Counted from the stretch's first letter, positions 1 to 13,008 are shown. The stretch: 64,000 nt of DNA from Pisolithus tinctorius (GCA_024663395.1 JANFAH010000029.1:682001-746000); one strand, 5' to 3'. A program made the numbers and translations. The notes: generated by a model from the letters alone, not told the origin.

Positions 1-1660
1 GCAACAGTAGTGAGCAAATGAACACATACCTAGGGCATGGCATCCCAGCCAGTACCTGCCTGGGGACCCTGCACTGCAAGAAGGCATCAAGCAATGTTGC
101 TTCATTGAAAGCATACTTGCAGGGGCAAATGCGGTACTTGTGGCAGTTCACAGTGTACTTGAAGCACCAAAACATCACTGAATTGGCAAAGGAAATTTGG
201 AATGATTGATATTTGACAGAAAACATCACAGTGTTGCTCTAAAGTGTCTCAGTCAATTTGACCTAACAGCAGGTACAATAAATGTACATTATCATCCCAT
301 CCAAGGGGAAGAGCACCTTGTGCATGCTCAACTTGGTTTGGGCACAGAGAACAGCCAAGGTTGATGAAGGGTGACTTGATTAGAAACCATGCTATTGGGA
401 GCCATAAGTAATGAGTGCCGTTGGATAGAGTTTAGATTCCTACGATAATCCCCCATGTACTGTGGAGCTAAGACAACAATGGATGCAGGGGCTGGCAGGG
501 AGATGGGAACAGCAGTAGAGGCCCACAACATGGTGATAAACATGTGCTCGGTTGCATAGAGAATATTTATGCTGAGTATGCTCGAATAAGATGCATTTCA
601 TAAGTTGAACTTTCTTATACACTCACCCACTCAAGTTCAAAATGAGACTGGTGGTAGGAGCAGAGTCAGAGTCCATTTGAAATAGAGAGTGAGTTAGAGT
701 GAGGTGTGTCACAGTAAATTGTTGGGAGTGAAACTGCTGTAGATGGGCCTTTAATATGTGAGATGCACCACATTTCTCCACCAGTCGAGAGACAAAGGAC
801 ATGGTGCATGGCATCCCAGGGCATTCTGTCCAACTACCATTTGCGCTTCATGCCCCACATGCTGGTGATAGGATCACTTTGGGGTGATATGGACACAAAG
901 GTGACAATTCAGAAAATTTTCTGACCTTTGTTCTGTCATGGACTACCAACCATACTACCTGCTGATCACCCTCAGGAAAACTTTCAGGAAAGAGTGTAGC
1001 CCCAGTCCAAGCCACTCCGAGATCACTTCTCGCAAGATATTCGACTTCAAGTCTGAGGACATGACTCAGAGCCCAGTGTCAGTGGAGAAAATGGAGTGCA
1101 ACCAGGATCTTATCCCCCCCCCACACAGCTCACTCTCAAGGCCAAACAGCGGTGGGTATGCATTGTGGGAAGTGCTGGCATGGGGGAATGACACTTATGA
1201 CTCCATCCAGGCACGTGGAAGAGATCTTACCACATCTCTGCAAATCTAACTTTTGTCCCCTAGAAAGGGCTGCATCTCGTGTGTGAGAAGTATCTGGATA
1301 TGAATCATCTGTACCATGTTCAAAGACTGGAATCACTCACAGCCTTCTTTGAGGTCATGAGTGAAATACATGGCACATTATGTGCTTTCTTTCTTCCATG
1401 ATATTTTAGGCTCAGGAGCAATTTCCCATCCTTGTTTGCTATCAAGACTCATGGCCAGCAAGAGATTTTTCCAAGATGTACCTCAAAAACAAAGTTGGTA
1501 CTGACAAAGCTAAGGTGAGGACGAGAAACAGGGCGACTGATAACGACTGATATGGTGATATATGGTGAGTGCTATCTCAGAAGTAACAATATGTATTTCG
1601 AGTGACCAGCCAGGTACAGTGAAGTGCTGCACATTCAGAGGTGCTGGATGTCATTATGAG
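1..1660. other. no recognisable gene
   Basis: Only short ORFs (the longest about 100 codons) on both strands, with no domain I recognise and no run of plausible exons. I see nothing further that can be supported in this stretch. Confidence 0.4.
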
Positions 1661-1684
1661 AGTAGCAAGATCTAGGTAGATCTA

Positions 1685-1937
1685 GAGGACAAAGGGGAAA
1701 TGAAATGTGACAATATCTTATCCTGATGCCTTTCAGTTAATGCTTTTTCCCCAATGCCTGGCTGATCGGCTGATTTCTACCACAATCGTAGAAAGCGGCA
1801 CTACAATGGAATTGACAGTTCGGGTTAGGTTTGTCATCATAGCACACTCACTCTGCTCAGAGCCACTACCTCCAACCTTTTCTTTGTGTGCAAGTGGGAT
1901 GTTAATGATGACAGGATCATGGGTAAGCCTTTGTCAC
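1685..1937. repeat. possible small inverted-repeat element, copy 1
   Basis: Begins with GAGGACAAAGG and ends with CCTTTGTCAC, a short imperfect inverted repeat. A second region at 15305-15670 has the same ends (GAGGACAAAGG and CCCTTTGTCC). The sequence just before each is also alike (AGATCTAGG followed by TAGATC), and each has a TCATGGGTAAGCC stretch just inside the right end. The interiors are not clearly alike by eye, so this may be a MITE-type family or chance. Confidence 0.25.
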
Positions 1938-2141
1938 CCAGAAGCATAAGTATTTGACTGACTTTGCTAGGTTCAGTAACCAGATTTGTCTGGAATTCTT
2001 TTTGTCTTTCACAACCACTCTTCTCTGATGGGCCCTCCTTGCTGCCAGACCCTTCTGAGACACTCTCCATGCATGCTCACTCAGTCCCCAGTGGGTCATA
2101 ATCCTGCCAACTTGCTTCCTTTGCATCGCACTTCTTCGACA

Positions 2142-2879
2142 ATGACAGAAGAATTACTAGCTAAAATCATGAAGGTCATGGATGTCTTGGAGAAAGATAT
2201 GAAGCAATGGTGCACTGTGAGTCATTTATTGGATACTAGAACATCCACCTGACGAGTTGTATCATCAGGAATTCAAGCAATTGAAACAACAAGTATGACA
2301 TGCCAAGAAAGCTCAAGCACTTGCTGAAGATAGACATGCCAATCTCCAGGGCAATGTCAGTGAAGTACGTTGAGTGTCTTTTATTACATTTTGCACTTAT
2401 TGTATGTTCTAGTTGGCAACATCCCAGGCCAGTATAATTAAATGTGTCATCTGCCAACATTGCATGGAACAACCCTTCATGTGAGTCCATCAGCATGTCT
2501 TACCGACTCCGTGTTGACCTCTACCTGTAGAATAGTTGAATGCGGACACTCATTTTGTTACTGGTGCTTGATGACATGGTTCCATGCCCTGCTGGAGAAG
2601 CAAATTCACTGGTGACCTTCAATTCCCACTCACCTAAAATCAGCTCCATTCACTGCCAACAAGATCAAACAACTAGTCGAGGAAGGACACATTTATAGGC
2701 CCTGTTATTCCTGCCCACTTTGTCGCAGGGCTGTTCGCAACAAACCTGTCAAGGTCTTCCTTGCTTCAGACCTGATCGGGGCAATCGGTGCTCTTGTTCC
2801 TCAAAGTTTTCCTGAGATCCCCCCTCTCCCTGCTGATGAAGACCTTTGGGCAGGCACATTCTACAAAATAGGCAATTAG
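2142..2879 (+). pseudogene. RING-finger protein gene, broken
   Basis: An ATG at 2142 opens a short alpha-helical, charged stretch. It is followed, after likely introns (for example 2481-2530, GTGAGT...CTGTAG), by a RING-type zinc-binding pattern: CVICQHCMEQP, then VECGHSFCYWCL...W, then YSCPLCRRAVRNKPVKVF. RING domains bind two zinc ions and usually act as E3 ubiquitin ligases. The reading frame ends at TAG 2877-2879. Two in-frame TGA codons, at 2296-2298 and 2613-2615, interrupt the most natural reading; both could come from CGA (Arg) by a C to T change. An unrecognised intron over the second is possible. Exon limits are my reading of the sequence and the gene is probably non-functional. Confidence 0.55.
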
Positions 2880-2932
2880 GTTTATTTTGTTTACGGACAG
2901 CAGTACAGCTTAGTTCATAGATGTTTCCTTTG

Positions 2933-3646
2933 TGTCATAACCGTGCGTTCGTCATAAGTCTTTGCTCACTCCGCATCCCTTTCCGCCGGTCATCCGCTCA
3001 CTCCGCACCAACTCCGCCCAACTTCTGTTGGTTGCGAACCATCTCCGCTCCGACTGCTGTCGGACTTGTGTTGCCCTCCTACTGGACCGAGCGGTCCGTT
3101 CTCTGAGGGGTCATGTGACTACCTTCGCAGTCAGGTACTCCGCAGCGCGCTCACCGCGTGGTCCAGCGCCTGGACTGTTTCCTTTTCTGTATGTTCTGTG
3201 TTACCCGTTCGTATGTCCTCCGTCTACCCTTCATTCATCGTCCAGGAAATTTTACTTGAAAACTTATGAGTCTCCGTATGTCAGTTCCGATTCCGGTTAC
3301 TGTACCTCCGTAGTAGTATAAAAACATGTACTGTACTCCACTGTTCTTCAGTACGAATATCAACTTAGTTCCTACTCCCTCCGATTCCGTCTTCTGTCTG
3401 TCGGAGCTATCTCCGACTCTCCTTCTGTACTCTCCCTCTGAAATACGAGGGCTGAGATCGTGCAAGGGGGTAGTGCACGAGCTAAACCCGACGCCCTCAC
3501 TCCGTTCCGCCTTTACTTCAGCGGACTTCGTTCCTGCCATCTCTCCACTAGTCGGAGTTTCGTTCTCCCCTGTCGGACTTGCTTCCGAACCCTCCTCTAG
3601 ACCTTATATAGTGTCGGAGTTGGTCGGAGTAGGCCCGGACTTGACA
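2933..3646. mobile_element. solo LTR with 5-bp target duplication
   Basis: A 714-bp block starts TGTCATAACC and ends GGACTTGACA, so the ends form a TGTCA/TGACA inverted repeat with the TG...CA typical of LTRs. It is flanked by CTTTG on both sides (2928-2932 and 3647-3651). No internal coding region or second LTR is present, which fits a solo LTR left after recombination. A TATA-like TATAAAAA lies near 3317, suggesting the promoter reads on the plus strand. The block is rich in TCCG and GTCGGAGT words unlike its surroundings. It differs from the other LTR families here, which make 4-bp duplications. Confidence 0.75.
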
Positions 3647-3897
3647 CTTTGCATTTATGCGTCCATTCATTTGTAGATGTTTCCTTTGCAACCGTGCATC
3701 TATTCTGTAACTTGTAATCTACACAGTGAAAGCATCATAGGCGAGCGACAGACAACCTGAGTGCAACCGACACTGAAGCCACAGGTAAGATCATGGTCAA
3801 GTTGCACATATATTGCAGATGGATTGGCTCTCACACACTACTTGACAAGATGGCGAGAGGCAATGGTTACGAAGACATCTACTACCACCAATGTATT

Positions 3898-5505
3898 TTA
3901 GAGCCCATCACGAAAATAAGTTGATGGTCTACTGTACATCTGAAATGAGATAAGCCCTATGAATACTGCAAACACAAGTAGGGTGATGATGGGGTACCAG
4001 GAGGTGAACAGGGCCAGCACATTGTACATTCGTGAATCTCGTTTGGCGCAGTCAGGTTGGGTCGACTAGCTCTCAAGGCAATGAAAACTTGCTTCGTCAC
4101 AGTAATATGGTTAAGCACTTACGCTGACCTCAGTGGACCATAACCGTAGGAGCGGCTGCTCTTCGCTAGTGTCCGAGGAACCACTGGCGATGTAATGCTT
4201 CATGAACTGCAGTGCATGATACTTAAAAGCCATCAGTCTAATCAGTGGACTATTAGTATACCTGACCTACATTGACAACTTGTACCACATGAAGATCTGT
4301 AGTCAACAGGGTCAGTTCAATGGGTTGGGGGCATGGTTAGTATACGTACCCTCACTGTGATGGAGTACCTGTACCTGTTGCCCAGTAGAAATATCCCAGA
4401 TTACCACTTGACCATTGTCACTGCCTGTGATGGCAGTCTTTCCATCTAGATCAAACTGTATGTGACATATATGATTTCGCCTGATTTTCACCTGGAAATG
4501 GCAGAAATGCAACAGACAATTGTTTGGCTTGTCCACTAGTCAGTAGGCATCAAATCTGTCAACAAGATTCCAAACAAGCAGCATCTTGGTGGCATCATGG
4601 TATGCCATGCTCCCTCTGAATAGTAATGGAGTTTAAAAGGCATGAAACATGATGGTGAAACAGCAAACAACATACATGCATGTTCTAATTTTTTGATGCC
4701 AAAGCTGGTTCCACAGCACAACATTCCAGGCAATACTGTAATGTCATTAAGTGAGTGATGGGTGAGGTGAGGTGAAGTAAACTACATCTCACGAGAGTCC
4801 AAGAAGGTGACCATTAAAGTATGCCCTCAATTCAAAAAGTGAGCCGAAATCGGCAGACCGAGCAGTCAGGATTGAGACAGTGGAGGGTACACTTGGAGCA
4901 GGTGCATTGTCACTGAGATATTGTCAGGAAAGATTAATTATGGGCACCACAGAAGTAACTTACAACAGCTTGCCTTTGATAATTGGTATGCTGCAATCCT
5001 CCCAAGCGTTGCAACCACCAATACACTATGTGTTTCATCAAGTGTAATGCACTCAATTGCAGAGTCAACAACAGTTTCCATGTGCACCCACTCGAACAAT
5101 GCCTAACTGAAATAAAAATAACATAATTAACAATCAAATTATATGAGACTTTACCAATGTCATATTGAAATGCCATACAACCACTGTACCGTTCGCACCA
5201 GCAGAAAGGAGGTAGCACACTTTGGTGGTAGGTTCAGCATGGGGAGAGCCCCCTGCAAACCACTTGATAGCCACAACAGGACCCTGCTTTGGCTTCAGGC
5301 ACCAGAGGAGACTGCCATCATGTAGTGCCCAAACAAGGACATGGCCATCATCACCTACACCACACATTAGAGTGAATGTCACTGCTTTTCAGTTACGACA
5401 GTACTTACTTCCACTAGCCAGGTAACTTCCATCTTCTGTAAAGGATAGGCAGTTGATTGGACCCTTGTGTCCTGTAGACATCCACTGTAGACCATATTCT
5501 ACCAT
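3898..5505 (-). CDS. WD40-repeat protein with C-terminal membrane helix
   Basis: Probable start at the ATG ending at 5505. Exon 1 (5409-5505) encodes a WD40 blade beginning (HKGPINCLSFTEDGSYLASGS). A 54-nt intron (5355-5408) follows, then DDGHVLVWALHDGSLLW and a second blade ending SAGANGTVVVWHF. Further exons give LDETHSVLVVATLGRIAAYQL (near 5000), MLLVWNLVDRFDAY (near 4570), FDLDGKTAITGSDNGQVVIW (4380-4450) and YIASGSSDTSEEQPLLRLW (near 4150). The last exon has a hydrophobic helix (SWYPIITLLVFAVFIGLI) and stops at TAA 3898-3900. WD40 propellers are protein-binding scaffolds; the tail suggests membrane anchoring. One junction near 4540 shows a stop that I could not remove with a clear intron, so the gene may be damaged. 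No specific role can be assigned. Confidence 0.6.
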
Positions 5506-5864
5506 AGTTGTGATCAAGGACCTTTGTCAAGAAATCATGGATGCTCTATGATTTGATTATTAGGTGATTTCAATGACAACATTTTTCGTGGAACTCACTT
5601 CCCAGGTTTACTAGCAGCAAATGACCATCTGGAGAGCCTAAATGCAGATGCATGGTAGTGGTGCCAAAAGGTTGATAAAGGTTGTCATTCGCACGATTTC
5701 ACAGTTGCAAAAACCTTGCATGATTTTTGTGTATGTGAAGCATTTTATTATAATTAGAGAGAAATCGCCAAATTTTCCTTTTTCAGGTCCCTGGAAATAT
5801 TCAATATTCAATTAGTTTTGCATACAATGTGATTTATGCTGGCCGTCTACTCGCATTCTCAAAG

Positions 5865-7497
5865 ATGAAACCCATTGCACCATTTGTTCCAGCACTTACA
5901 CTGGAGGACCACACAGATACCATAACTGCACTTGTGTTCTCTCCAACTGGGAATGAACTTGCTAGTGGAAGTGATGATGGCAGCGTTATTATATATGAGC
6001 CACTTGTTGGATCATTGAAATACCACACTGTCTTCCAAGGTGGAATCCTCAGCCTTGCATGGGATCCACGACACCTGGCTCGCCTCTTTGTGGGTTGTAA
6101 TGATGGCACACTGGCCATCATTGATGATTTCAAGGTATGTTATTTGTATATGCTGTCAATGCTGACTCACAAGAATGGTAGATCCAAGACCCATCTAGTT
6201 CTGTTCTCACTGGCATCAAATCACCAATCTTCACCCTCTGCATTGATGAGTACAGTGGTGACATTGTGATCGCAGTTGGATCCAAAATTCACATTGCGAA
6301 AGAAATTTCCCCTAGTACTTGCCACCTTTCCCTACTTAATTGCTTTGATTGCTTACAGGCAGCAATTGTTAGGGAACTATATCACAATTAAGATTTTCCC
6401 CCCACCATCAGAATTAGTGAATACAATAGAGGAGGCCAACAAAAGAGTGTGAGGTTGAGCAATCATGTTTAGGGAAAAGGGGAGTGAGCTTGTCATTGCC
6501 TATCTCAAACCATGGAGTAGTGTATGTGTTTAGCAGGCTTTGTGTTTTTCTTGGCCAATGTATCGCACTAACATATACAGGTGCTGGGATGTGGTCTCAC
6601 AAAAAGAACTTTGGTGAATCCAACCAATCCACAGCCATCGACATCTGTAGGGATCCTATTGCTCAACATTCGATTTCTTATCTTTATATCTTCAGAGGTC
6701 ATGCCGCACTGTCACCAGACCAGAAACTCATACTTGTATCAAACTTGGGAACAGGTGTCGATATCTATGAACTTGGTTGATCCCATCCAATATTGCGTTT
6801 GAAGACTTGTCCTGCAGCCCTGAATAGAAACATTCCATTGCAAGTGGCTTGTTTTTCTGGAGGCATAGTGAGTGGAGCTCCAGATGGCAGTGTGCACATC
6901 TGGAGAATTCCATCTGGAAATTGTTTGCAAGTTCTGGAGCACAATGGTGAGTATCCCCAAATCCTATATGAGTTTATCTCAATGGTTCCCTGGGAATTCC
7001 TCAGGAGACATGGTACAGTCTGTTGCAGTACATCCAAGGTAGATTTTCCAGTGACTCATCTGATCTGTGCATTCAATAAGGTGTTCGAGTATCCAACTTG
7101 TACTTTGGTTGTGATGGCCACTTCCCGCATGATGCAAGATATGTACATTAAAACATGGCAAGTCAAGAATGAAAGCAGTATGGCTTTTATTTCAGTTTGG
7201 TGACTATGCTGAAGAGCATGTTGTCAAGATATCATCACTGCTGTATGTCGGACTGCCGGACTGTACCTGTGGTCCCAAAATGTCATGCTGAAGTGTCTAA
7301 TACGATCAATGGTCATCAAGCAAGTACTGCTTTTCCCTGTTTTTGTGGTTGCCACCATGTTGATACTTTTCCATTACTTTCTGTATTCAGTGAGTGGAAC
7401 TGGAATTAAACATGGAGTGTTGGTAATGACCCTTTTGTCCAGCCAGGGACCTCCATCGCATCTTACGAACCACTACTCTCACTCCTCGACATCATGA
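5865..7497 (+). pseudogene. WD40-repeat protein with C-terminal membrane helix, interrupted
   Basis: Divergent neighbour and likely paralogue of the gene at 3898-5505, 360 bp away. From the ATG at 5865 it encodes LTLEDHTDTITALVFSPTG and NELASGSDDGSVIIYEP, then GGILSLAWDPRHLARLFVG. An intron begins at 6136 (GTATGT). Later blades include SPDQKLILVSNLGTGVDIYEL (near 6715-6777) and GAPDGSVHIWRIPSGNCLQVL (near 6875-6940). The last segment has a hydrophobic helix (VLLFPVFVVATMLILFHYFL) and a stop at 7495-7497. Three in-frame TGA codons at 6450-6452, 6456-6458 and 6615-6617 break the conserved parts; each could be a former CGA. It is therefore probably a pseudogene, though exon calls are by eye. Confidence 0.55.
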
Positions 7498-7898
7498 AGC
7501 AACTGCAAATCAGAAATTTGAAATTGGGGGTAGGTGCTGCAGTCCATCGAATGGCTTTGAACATCATAGAATACATATATCGGATGCTGCAGGACCAAGA
7601 ACAGCAACCTCAGGCTACTCAGGATATTATAATACACCTTTAAAGCTCATATTTTAATTCTTGCAATGACTTCGTTCTATGATTGTCGCTGATTGCAAGA
7701 CACTGCTCTGCTTTGGCATTCTTTTTTTGTCATTGAGTGATATGTATACTATGTATCTGAGATCAATATTGGTGTTCAGATAAGTATGAGAATGATAAGT
7801 GAGTGCACCTACAGAAGAAATGTACATAGATGGGAGTAGCCCAACTACCAGCAAACGTAATTGTTCGTAGTCACACATTGCATAGGATAGTGCAAAAA

Positions 7899-9626
7899 CT
7901 AGTTTTCAACATCGCCAACACTGCTTTCATCTTCAAGACTTTCAACCATTGTGACCCACTCAGGGATGTCAGCATCTCCCATGTTGCTTGCCCATGCTAT
8001 AATTTGATGATGCACAGCATCCAGATCTGAATATCTGTCATTGGCACATTGGTGTAGCAGAGCCCTGGTAGCTGGTGAGTCCACCATGGATGCACGCAGC
8101 TCTGCTATCATATTAACAAAAACACAAAATCCACAGATCAGTGTTGAGGAAATCTGCACCAGAGAGGGTAAAAGTAGGAGGGACCCACCACTGTACTCCA
8201 GACACACAGTGTGTGCATCCTGGTACAGTGTTCACAGCAGCAATGCAGGCAGTTGTGCACCTAAGTGGATATCGGAAATCCTGTCGAAATGACAGAAGAA
8301 CTGTTTCCAAGCATCAGGCGTGATTTGCCCCTCCACACTGTATGGAAGCGACACATGGAGTTCCTGCATGCTCCTGAGGGACTGAATAACCTTCATATTT
8401 GTAATGATTTCCAAAAAGTGGTCTCCTGGAAGTTGATGCACCCAATTCCTGAAAACCACTTCCATGACAGGCTTTGACGCTCGCCCATGACCCAGCTGTA
8501 CAGTGAGGCAGCCATGGTTGTGGACAATACTGAGACTACAGTATGATGAGCAAGGTGCAGTCAGCTGAATACCAGTCATCAGCTCACCGATGCAACCAGG
8601 ACTCGATTCCAGCACAGCATTTGCGATGACCACAAGATCAACGAGAGAAGGCATGTGTATAACTGCCAAGAAGACAGTACAGGCATTGATGGATGTCCGA
8701 ACGTGCAGGGAAGACAGGTCATACAGTGTCACTGGGGTTATCCCATGGTCACTTGGTCATCACGACAATTGCATCTTGAAGCTGAAGGTGTTGTAAGAGG
8801 GGAAAAGACTGGAGAACAAGGCATAGCTGTGAGAGCATTGTGGCAAGAGTGACATCATGGATGTTTGAGATACAGAGGGATGTTAAAAAACGAGACTGGG
8901 AAGCTATCCCATTGTGGATGGCATCCCAGCTAAACATGCATCTTTCCAAGCACAACAATTTGAGATGAGACATTGAAGTCTTGAGTAGCCCATCAGGAAC
9001 ATTTGATAGATGCTCCCAAATTGAACAAGAAATGTTGCAGATCGACAGGAGGTGAAGCAAGGGAGCACCATCATCCATGTTAATGGACTCAAGAATCTCC
9101 TTGATTTCCCCACTGTGTCCCTCAAGGTCGAGGATAGCACATCTGGAGAAGTGATTGCCAGTGACAAGACTGGTGTTCAGTGTAATGTTCTCACCGTAGT
9201 CTTCAGTGAAATCATGCTGATTCACATAAATCCACAATGGTACCTCCTTGGTTCGCATTAAGACTTTGCAGGACCATTTACAAGGATCTGTGAGATTGAG
9301 GGTGTTGTGCCAAAGCTGTGGATCCTCTAGGATGATGGCCTGCATCTCCGACAGACTTGGCTCAGGACCCTTGGGAAAGTGCTACTCTTCAATTCCACAG
9401 TGTGCTCGAAGATCAAGAGAAGAACATCTTGTGGGAGACATGCAGCAATCGCAAACGTGTTGAATTGATGGCTCACTTGGAGCAATGCGAGCCTCAGGAA
9501 TGTATGGATATAGTCCAGTTCAACCGGGTTTGCTGAAAAGATCGCTTCCAGGAACGCATCTGGCAGTGTCATGAGTTGCCCTTCATGCAGTTGAGTATCG
9601 TTGACAGAATTAGTCATCATGGACAT
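7899..9626 (-). pseudogene. F-box protein gene, frameshifted
   Basis: The ATG ending at 9626 opens an ORF whose residues 60-80 read LPQDVLLLIFEHTVELKSS, an F-box-like motif near the N-terminus. F-box proteins bring substrates to SCF ubiquitin ligases through Skp1. The natural continuation (CRRW.AIILEDPQLW, a conserved pattern in mushroom F-box proteins) is split: CRRCRPSS and then a stop in one frame, AIILEDPQLW in the next, so a one-base frameshift lies near 9340. The rest is a leucine-rich region (for example LCISNIHDVTLATMLSQL). It meets a TGA at 8749-8751 (possibly from CGA) and another frame change near 8735, and then continues to the stop at 7899. Probably a pseudogene. Confidence 0.6.
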
Positions 9627-10610
9627 GTCTAATCAATGATGAGATTCCAGTCGCAATGGCTTCTTATCACTTATGGTGAACAAAGTTAGGATTAGGAGGA
9701 GCAAACGACCAATGGATCAAGAGGTGAGGTCAAGTAGAAGAGTTCCTGAATGCCTTTCATGGTTGGAAGACAAAGGGGCAGACTTGCCCATTTTATCGCT
9801 GGATTTCTTCAGTCAGAGAAGGCAATGGTGTGTGAGGCGAGACTCACCCAACCAGCACAACACTCCCAGAGTATTGTCAGTCAGTTCAGCTTCATGATAG
9901 GTGGTAGTCCGTCTTTCCCTGACACCCGAATTCGGGGGCTATGCTGAAGATAGTGAGCACTTCACTTGACTGGTGTGACTAAGCACCCTCGTTGGCATTA
10001 CATTTGTGCTTTGTTCATCCAGATTCTATAAGGCTTCAGTGTCATGAATGAACTGAGAATCCTTCCTCTTTGTTTCTTATTCCCCTCTAATTGTCCGAAC
10101 TCTCATGGGAGTTGACTGAGCTCATCGTGGCATTAAGACAAACACCTACTGACCATACCGATATGTGGAGAGAGATGTAGGTATCCTTGACTCATGCATA
10201 AGCCAATACCCAAATTTCTGTGTCCCAGATAATACCCATTCACCACCAATCATTTCCATTACATCAGCCTTTACTTGCTGTGCATGCCCTGTGTACAAGA
10301 GAGGACTTGGATTTTGATGTGAGTGACATGCAGTAATTGCTATATACCTTGCTCATCCCTTGACTTTGACAGGTGATTCCCATCCATCACCAGGTATTTC
10401 TGTTTCCAGACAATGTAACCAATGACGATGAAGGTACCCCTCATCCTGCAACTATCAAGTCCTATAGGACCAGAGTACCAGGAGGTCCTAGTTCCGAGAG
10501 AGAAATGATCCAAAATATCAAAGGCACTGCAGAAAGGCATGTGATCATGTCATCATGGGGTTCGTCCAAAGCTAATTAAACTCTCCTCAAGTACTCCGAG
10601 GCACAGCACT

Positions 10611-10985
10611 ATGGTGCCAGAGCACCAGGAACACAAAATTCACAACCTAAATGTCATCATTGGCCATTTTATCTCATCAGGCAATGCTCCCCTCAAGTGC
10701 CCTCCTGTGCATTCCCAAGCAGTCCATGGAGACCTTTACATTCACCACTATGAGAATTGGGTCCAGATATGGTTAAGAGACAGCAACCAATGGCTACCGG
10801 ATATTAAGGATGGATGTCACCACCCAACATTACCAGAGTACCATTTGTATGTGGCTAAGGGTGTGGAGCCTACTTGGGTTACAAGGAAGACAAGATCAAC
10901 ATACAAAGGAAGGCTAAAGAATCACGTTCAGCAGCAAGAGGATGGTAAATACTTGAATGAGTTGCTGTTCAAGCACCTTTTCTAA
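10611..10985 (+). CDS. hypothetical protein, 124 codons
   Basis: An uninterrupted ORF from ATG 10611 to the stop at 10983-10985. It is rich in His, Trp and Tyr (for example DLYIHHYENWVQIWLRDSN) with a basic, Gln-rich C-terminus. It has no signal peptide or membrane helix and no domain I recognise. The composition looks like real protein rather than chance, but it could be one exon of a larger or decayed gene. Its neighbours give no clue. Confidence 0.3.
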   Translation: MVPEHQEHKIHNLNVIIGHFISSGNAPLKCPPVHSQAVHGDLYIHHYENWVQIWLRDSNQWLPDIKDGCHHPTLPEYHLYVAKGVEPTWVTRKTRSTYKGRLKNHVQQQEDGKYLNELLFKHLF

Positions 10986-11771
10986 CCCATGCACACTCTA
11001 GTGCCCAATAATCGTGAAGGGGCAGTTGCAACGAGTCTTTAGTCAGGTCTGGAGATGGTCGAGGTAGTAGCAACCAGTAGTGTGGGGTGTGTGCATAGGG
11101 CAGAAATTATTTATAAGATATCTGACAGTAGCAACCAAGTGTTCTTGCTTTGGTGGATAATTTAGTGTGATTCGTGATGATTCTTGCTTGTATCTGAGTC
11201 GACGATAAGCCATGAATCAGACGTGGGCACAACTATGAGATGAGGATGACCCACACGCCTATCCCTCCAGAACTCACAAACGCTGCCACAATTATTGGTT
11301 TCGGACATACCAACATGCTGTGAATTTCTACCAATCTTGCCATCCTTTTGCAAAGCATATACTTCAGAACGGGCAATGACGAAATAAGCCTGATCACTTG
11401 GGATTGTGACTTGCCAAAAACCAACGCTGTTTGGCACATCACAATGGTACTTACTTACATTTGAGCACAACAGTCATCATAGAAGCTTGCGAGACTTGGT
11501 TATGATGACATCATTTCCACCAGCCAAGGACATGACATGAGGGAGATATGGATTTCACTTTGCAACAGTTTATATATGTAGCAACATGTTGATTGTGCTA
11601 GTTAAGGATTTAAGGATTGGATGCTATGTGAACAATGGAAGCATGAGCATGTTGTGATGAGGAGTGTGTAATACAACCATTACATACCACACAAGGGGAA
11701 CTGCCAAACCCCCAGGTCCACTTCCAGCCAGCCCCCTGTCTTTCAGGCTCGACGAGTAAGGCATTGGGTTG

Positions 11772-12279
11772 TTATCCAACTTTGATTGTCACTGGCCACA
11801 TAGGATTATCTGGTGCCTTGCACAAGCCGTTTGCACACCTGAATTCGTGACTGTCAGTGGAGGTGCCAGGAATTGCCATGCATTTTGATAAGACCTGCAC
11901 GCACCACACTGGGGCCATTGTAGGGGCAAGGGGTGACCGCATGGCCAGACATCTCAGCAAGACCAATTGTGATCATTAATGCAGGTAAGGTATCAGCATC
12001 ATGCTGGGAAGCTTCCCCCAGGGCTTCTGACATGGCTATCCACACGGGATAACCTTCGATGAAGGTGTATTCAGTTACGCTGAGAATAGATTTTGATGTA
12101 ATCACTGTCTGGAGCTGAATAGTATCAAAAGCTATTGTTGCAAAGGAGTAGTGACTGAGAGGGTCATTGTTGGTTGGACACAATGGATTGCTTACCAAAT
12201 CACTGGGGTTAGGAAATCTACAAAGCCGACCTCCTGTCTTACAATGCCCCAGCCAGACAATACAAAGAACACACCACAC
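11772..12279 (-). CDS. unrecognised ORF fragments
   Basis: Two overlapping minus-strand ORFs (11854-12279 and 11772-11966) look like parts of one spliced or decayed gene. The first contains FATIAFDTIQLQTVITSKSI and GYPVWIAMSEALGE; the second contains HEFRCANGLCKAPDNPMWPV. A further minus ORF at 12332-12577 could be upstream. I do not recognise a family, and no exon boundaries can be defended. Confidence 0.2.
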
Positions 12280-13008
12280 ATGATATCATTAAATGGCAGC
12301 AGTAAAGTGTAGAGGCACTAACAAGTGTAAGTCAGATTGAGTAGAGAAGCAAATAACTCCTCACCTTTGATGGAAGTGAGACACAAAGCTGGCCTTCGGC
12401 GGTTGTCCTGGAAAAGTCATCAGAGTGGCTGATAAGAGTGATCATTATGTTCTGGTCGAAACAAATGTCAAGGTAGCAGAATTCACTATTGGGAAGGAAG
12501 GTGGGGCATGAGAGTGTTGGCGACCATCTCAACTGACTCGCTGGCTGGAGGTTGAGATAGAATGAGTGGGTGAACATTCAATTCCATGGGTATTGATCGT
12601 GATCCAACTTCTGCCTCTCTTTCTCCCTGAGCAAGAGCTGGAAATGCCATTATCATCTCTTGAAAGAGCAGAAGAGTGATACCTTAGAACGCTTGCGCCC
12701 AATGGGTTGAAGTAGGTAATGGGAGAATTGTGGCGATTGTCCTAGGATTGGCCACAAAATCATATCGCCTCTATAGGGCGGGTTTGCAGACTGGTTTTAC
12801 TGTCTTGCTATGCAACTACTCTCCTAACAATTGGTATTACAAGAGTAGTAAATATTTCAGATACCTAGGTTGAACAAGTATATAGAGTAAGGTATGGAGA
12901 TAAGGGTGCCACCTGTCATGTACTGAAATTACCACCAGCTACCCCAGGTGTTGCTGAAGGTCCTGCAGTATTAGCTGGGGACGATGTTAGCTAACGCCCA
13001 ATTCTACA

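Noticed and set aside
2918..3688. 15-bp direct repeat TAGATGTTTCCTTTG as a target duplication (LINE/SINE-like)
   Set aside because: The TG...CA ends with TGTCA/TGACA and the flanking CTTTG explain the insertion better, and excision shows that the repeat existed before.
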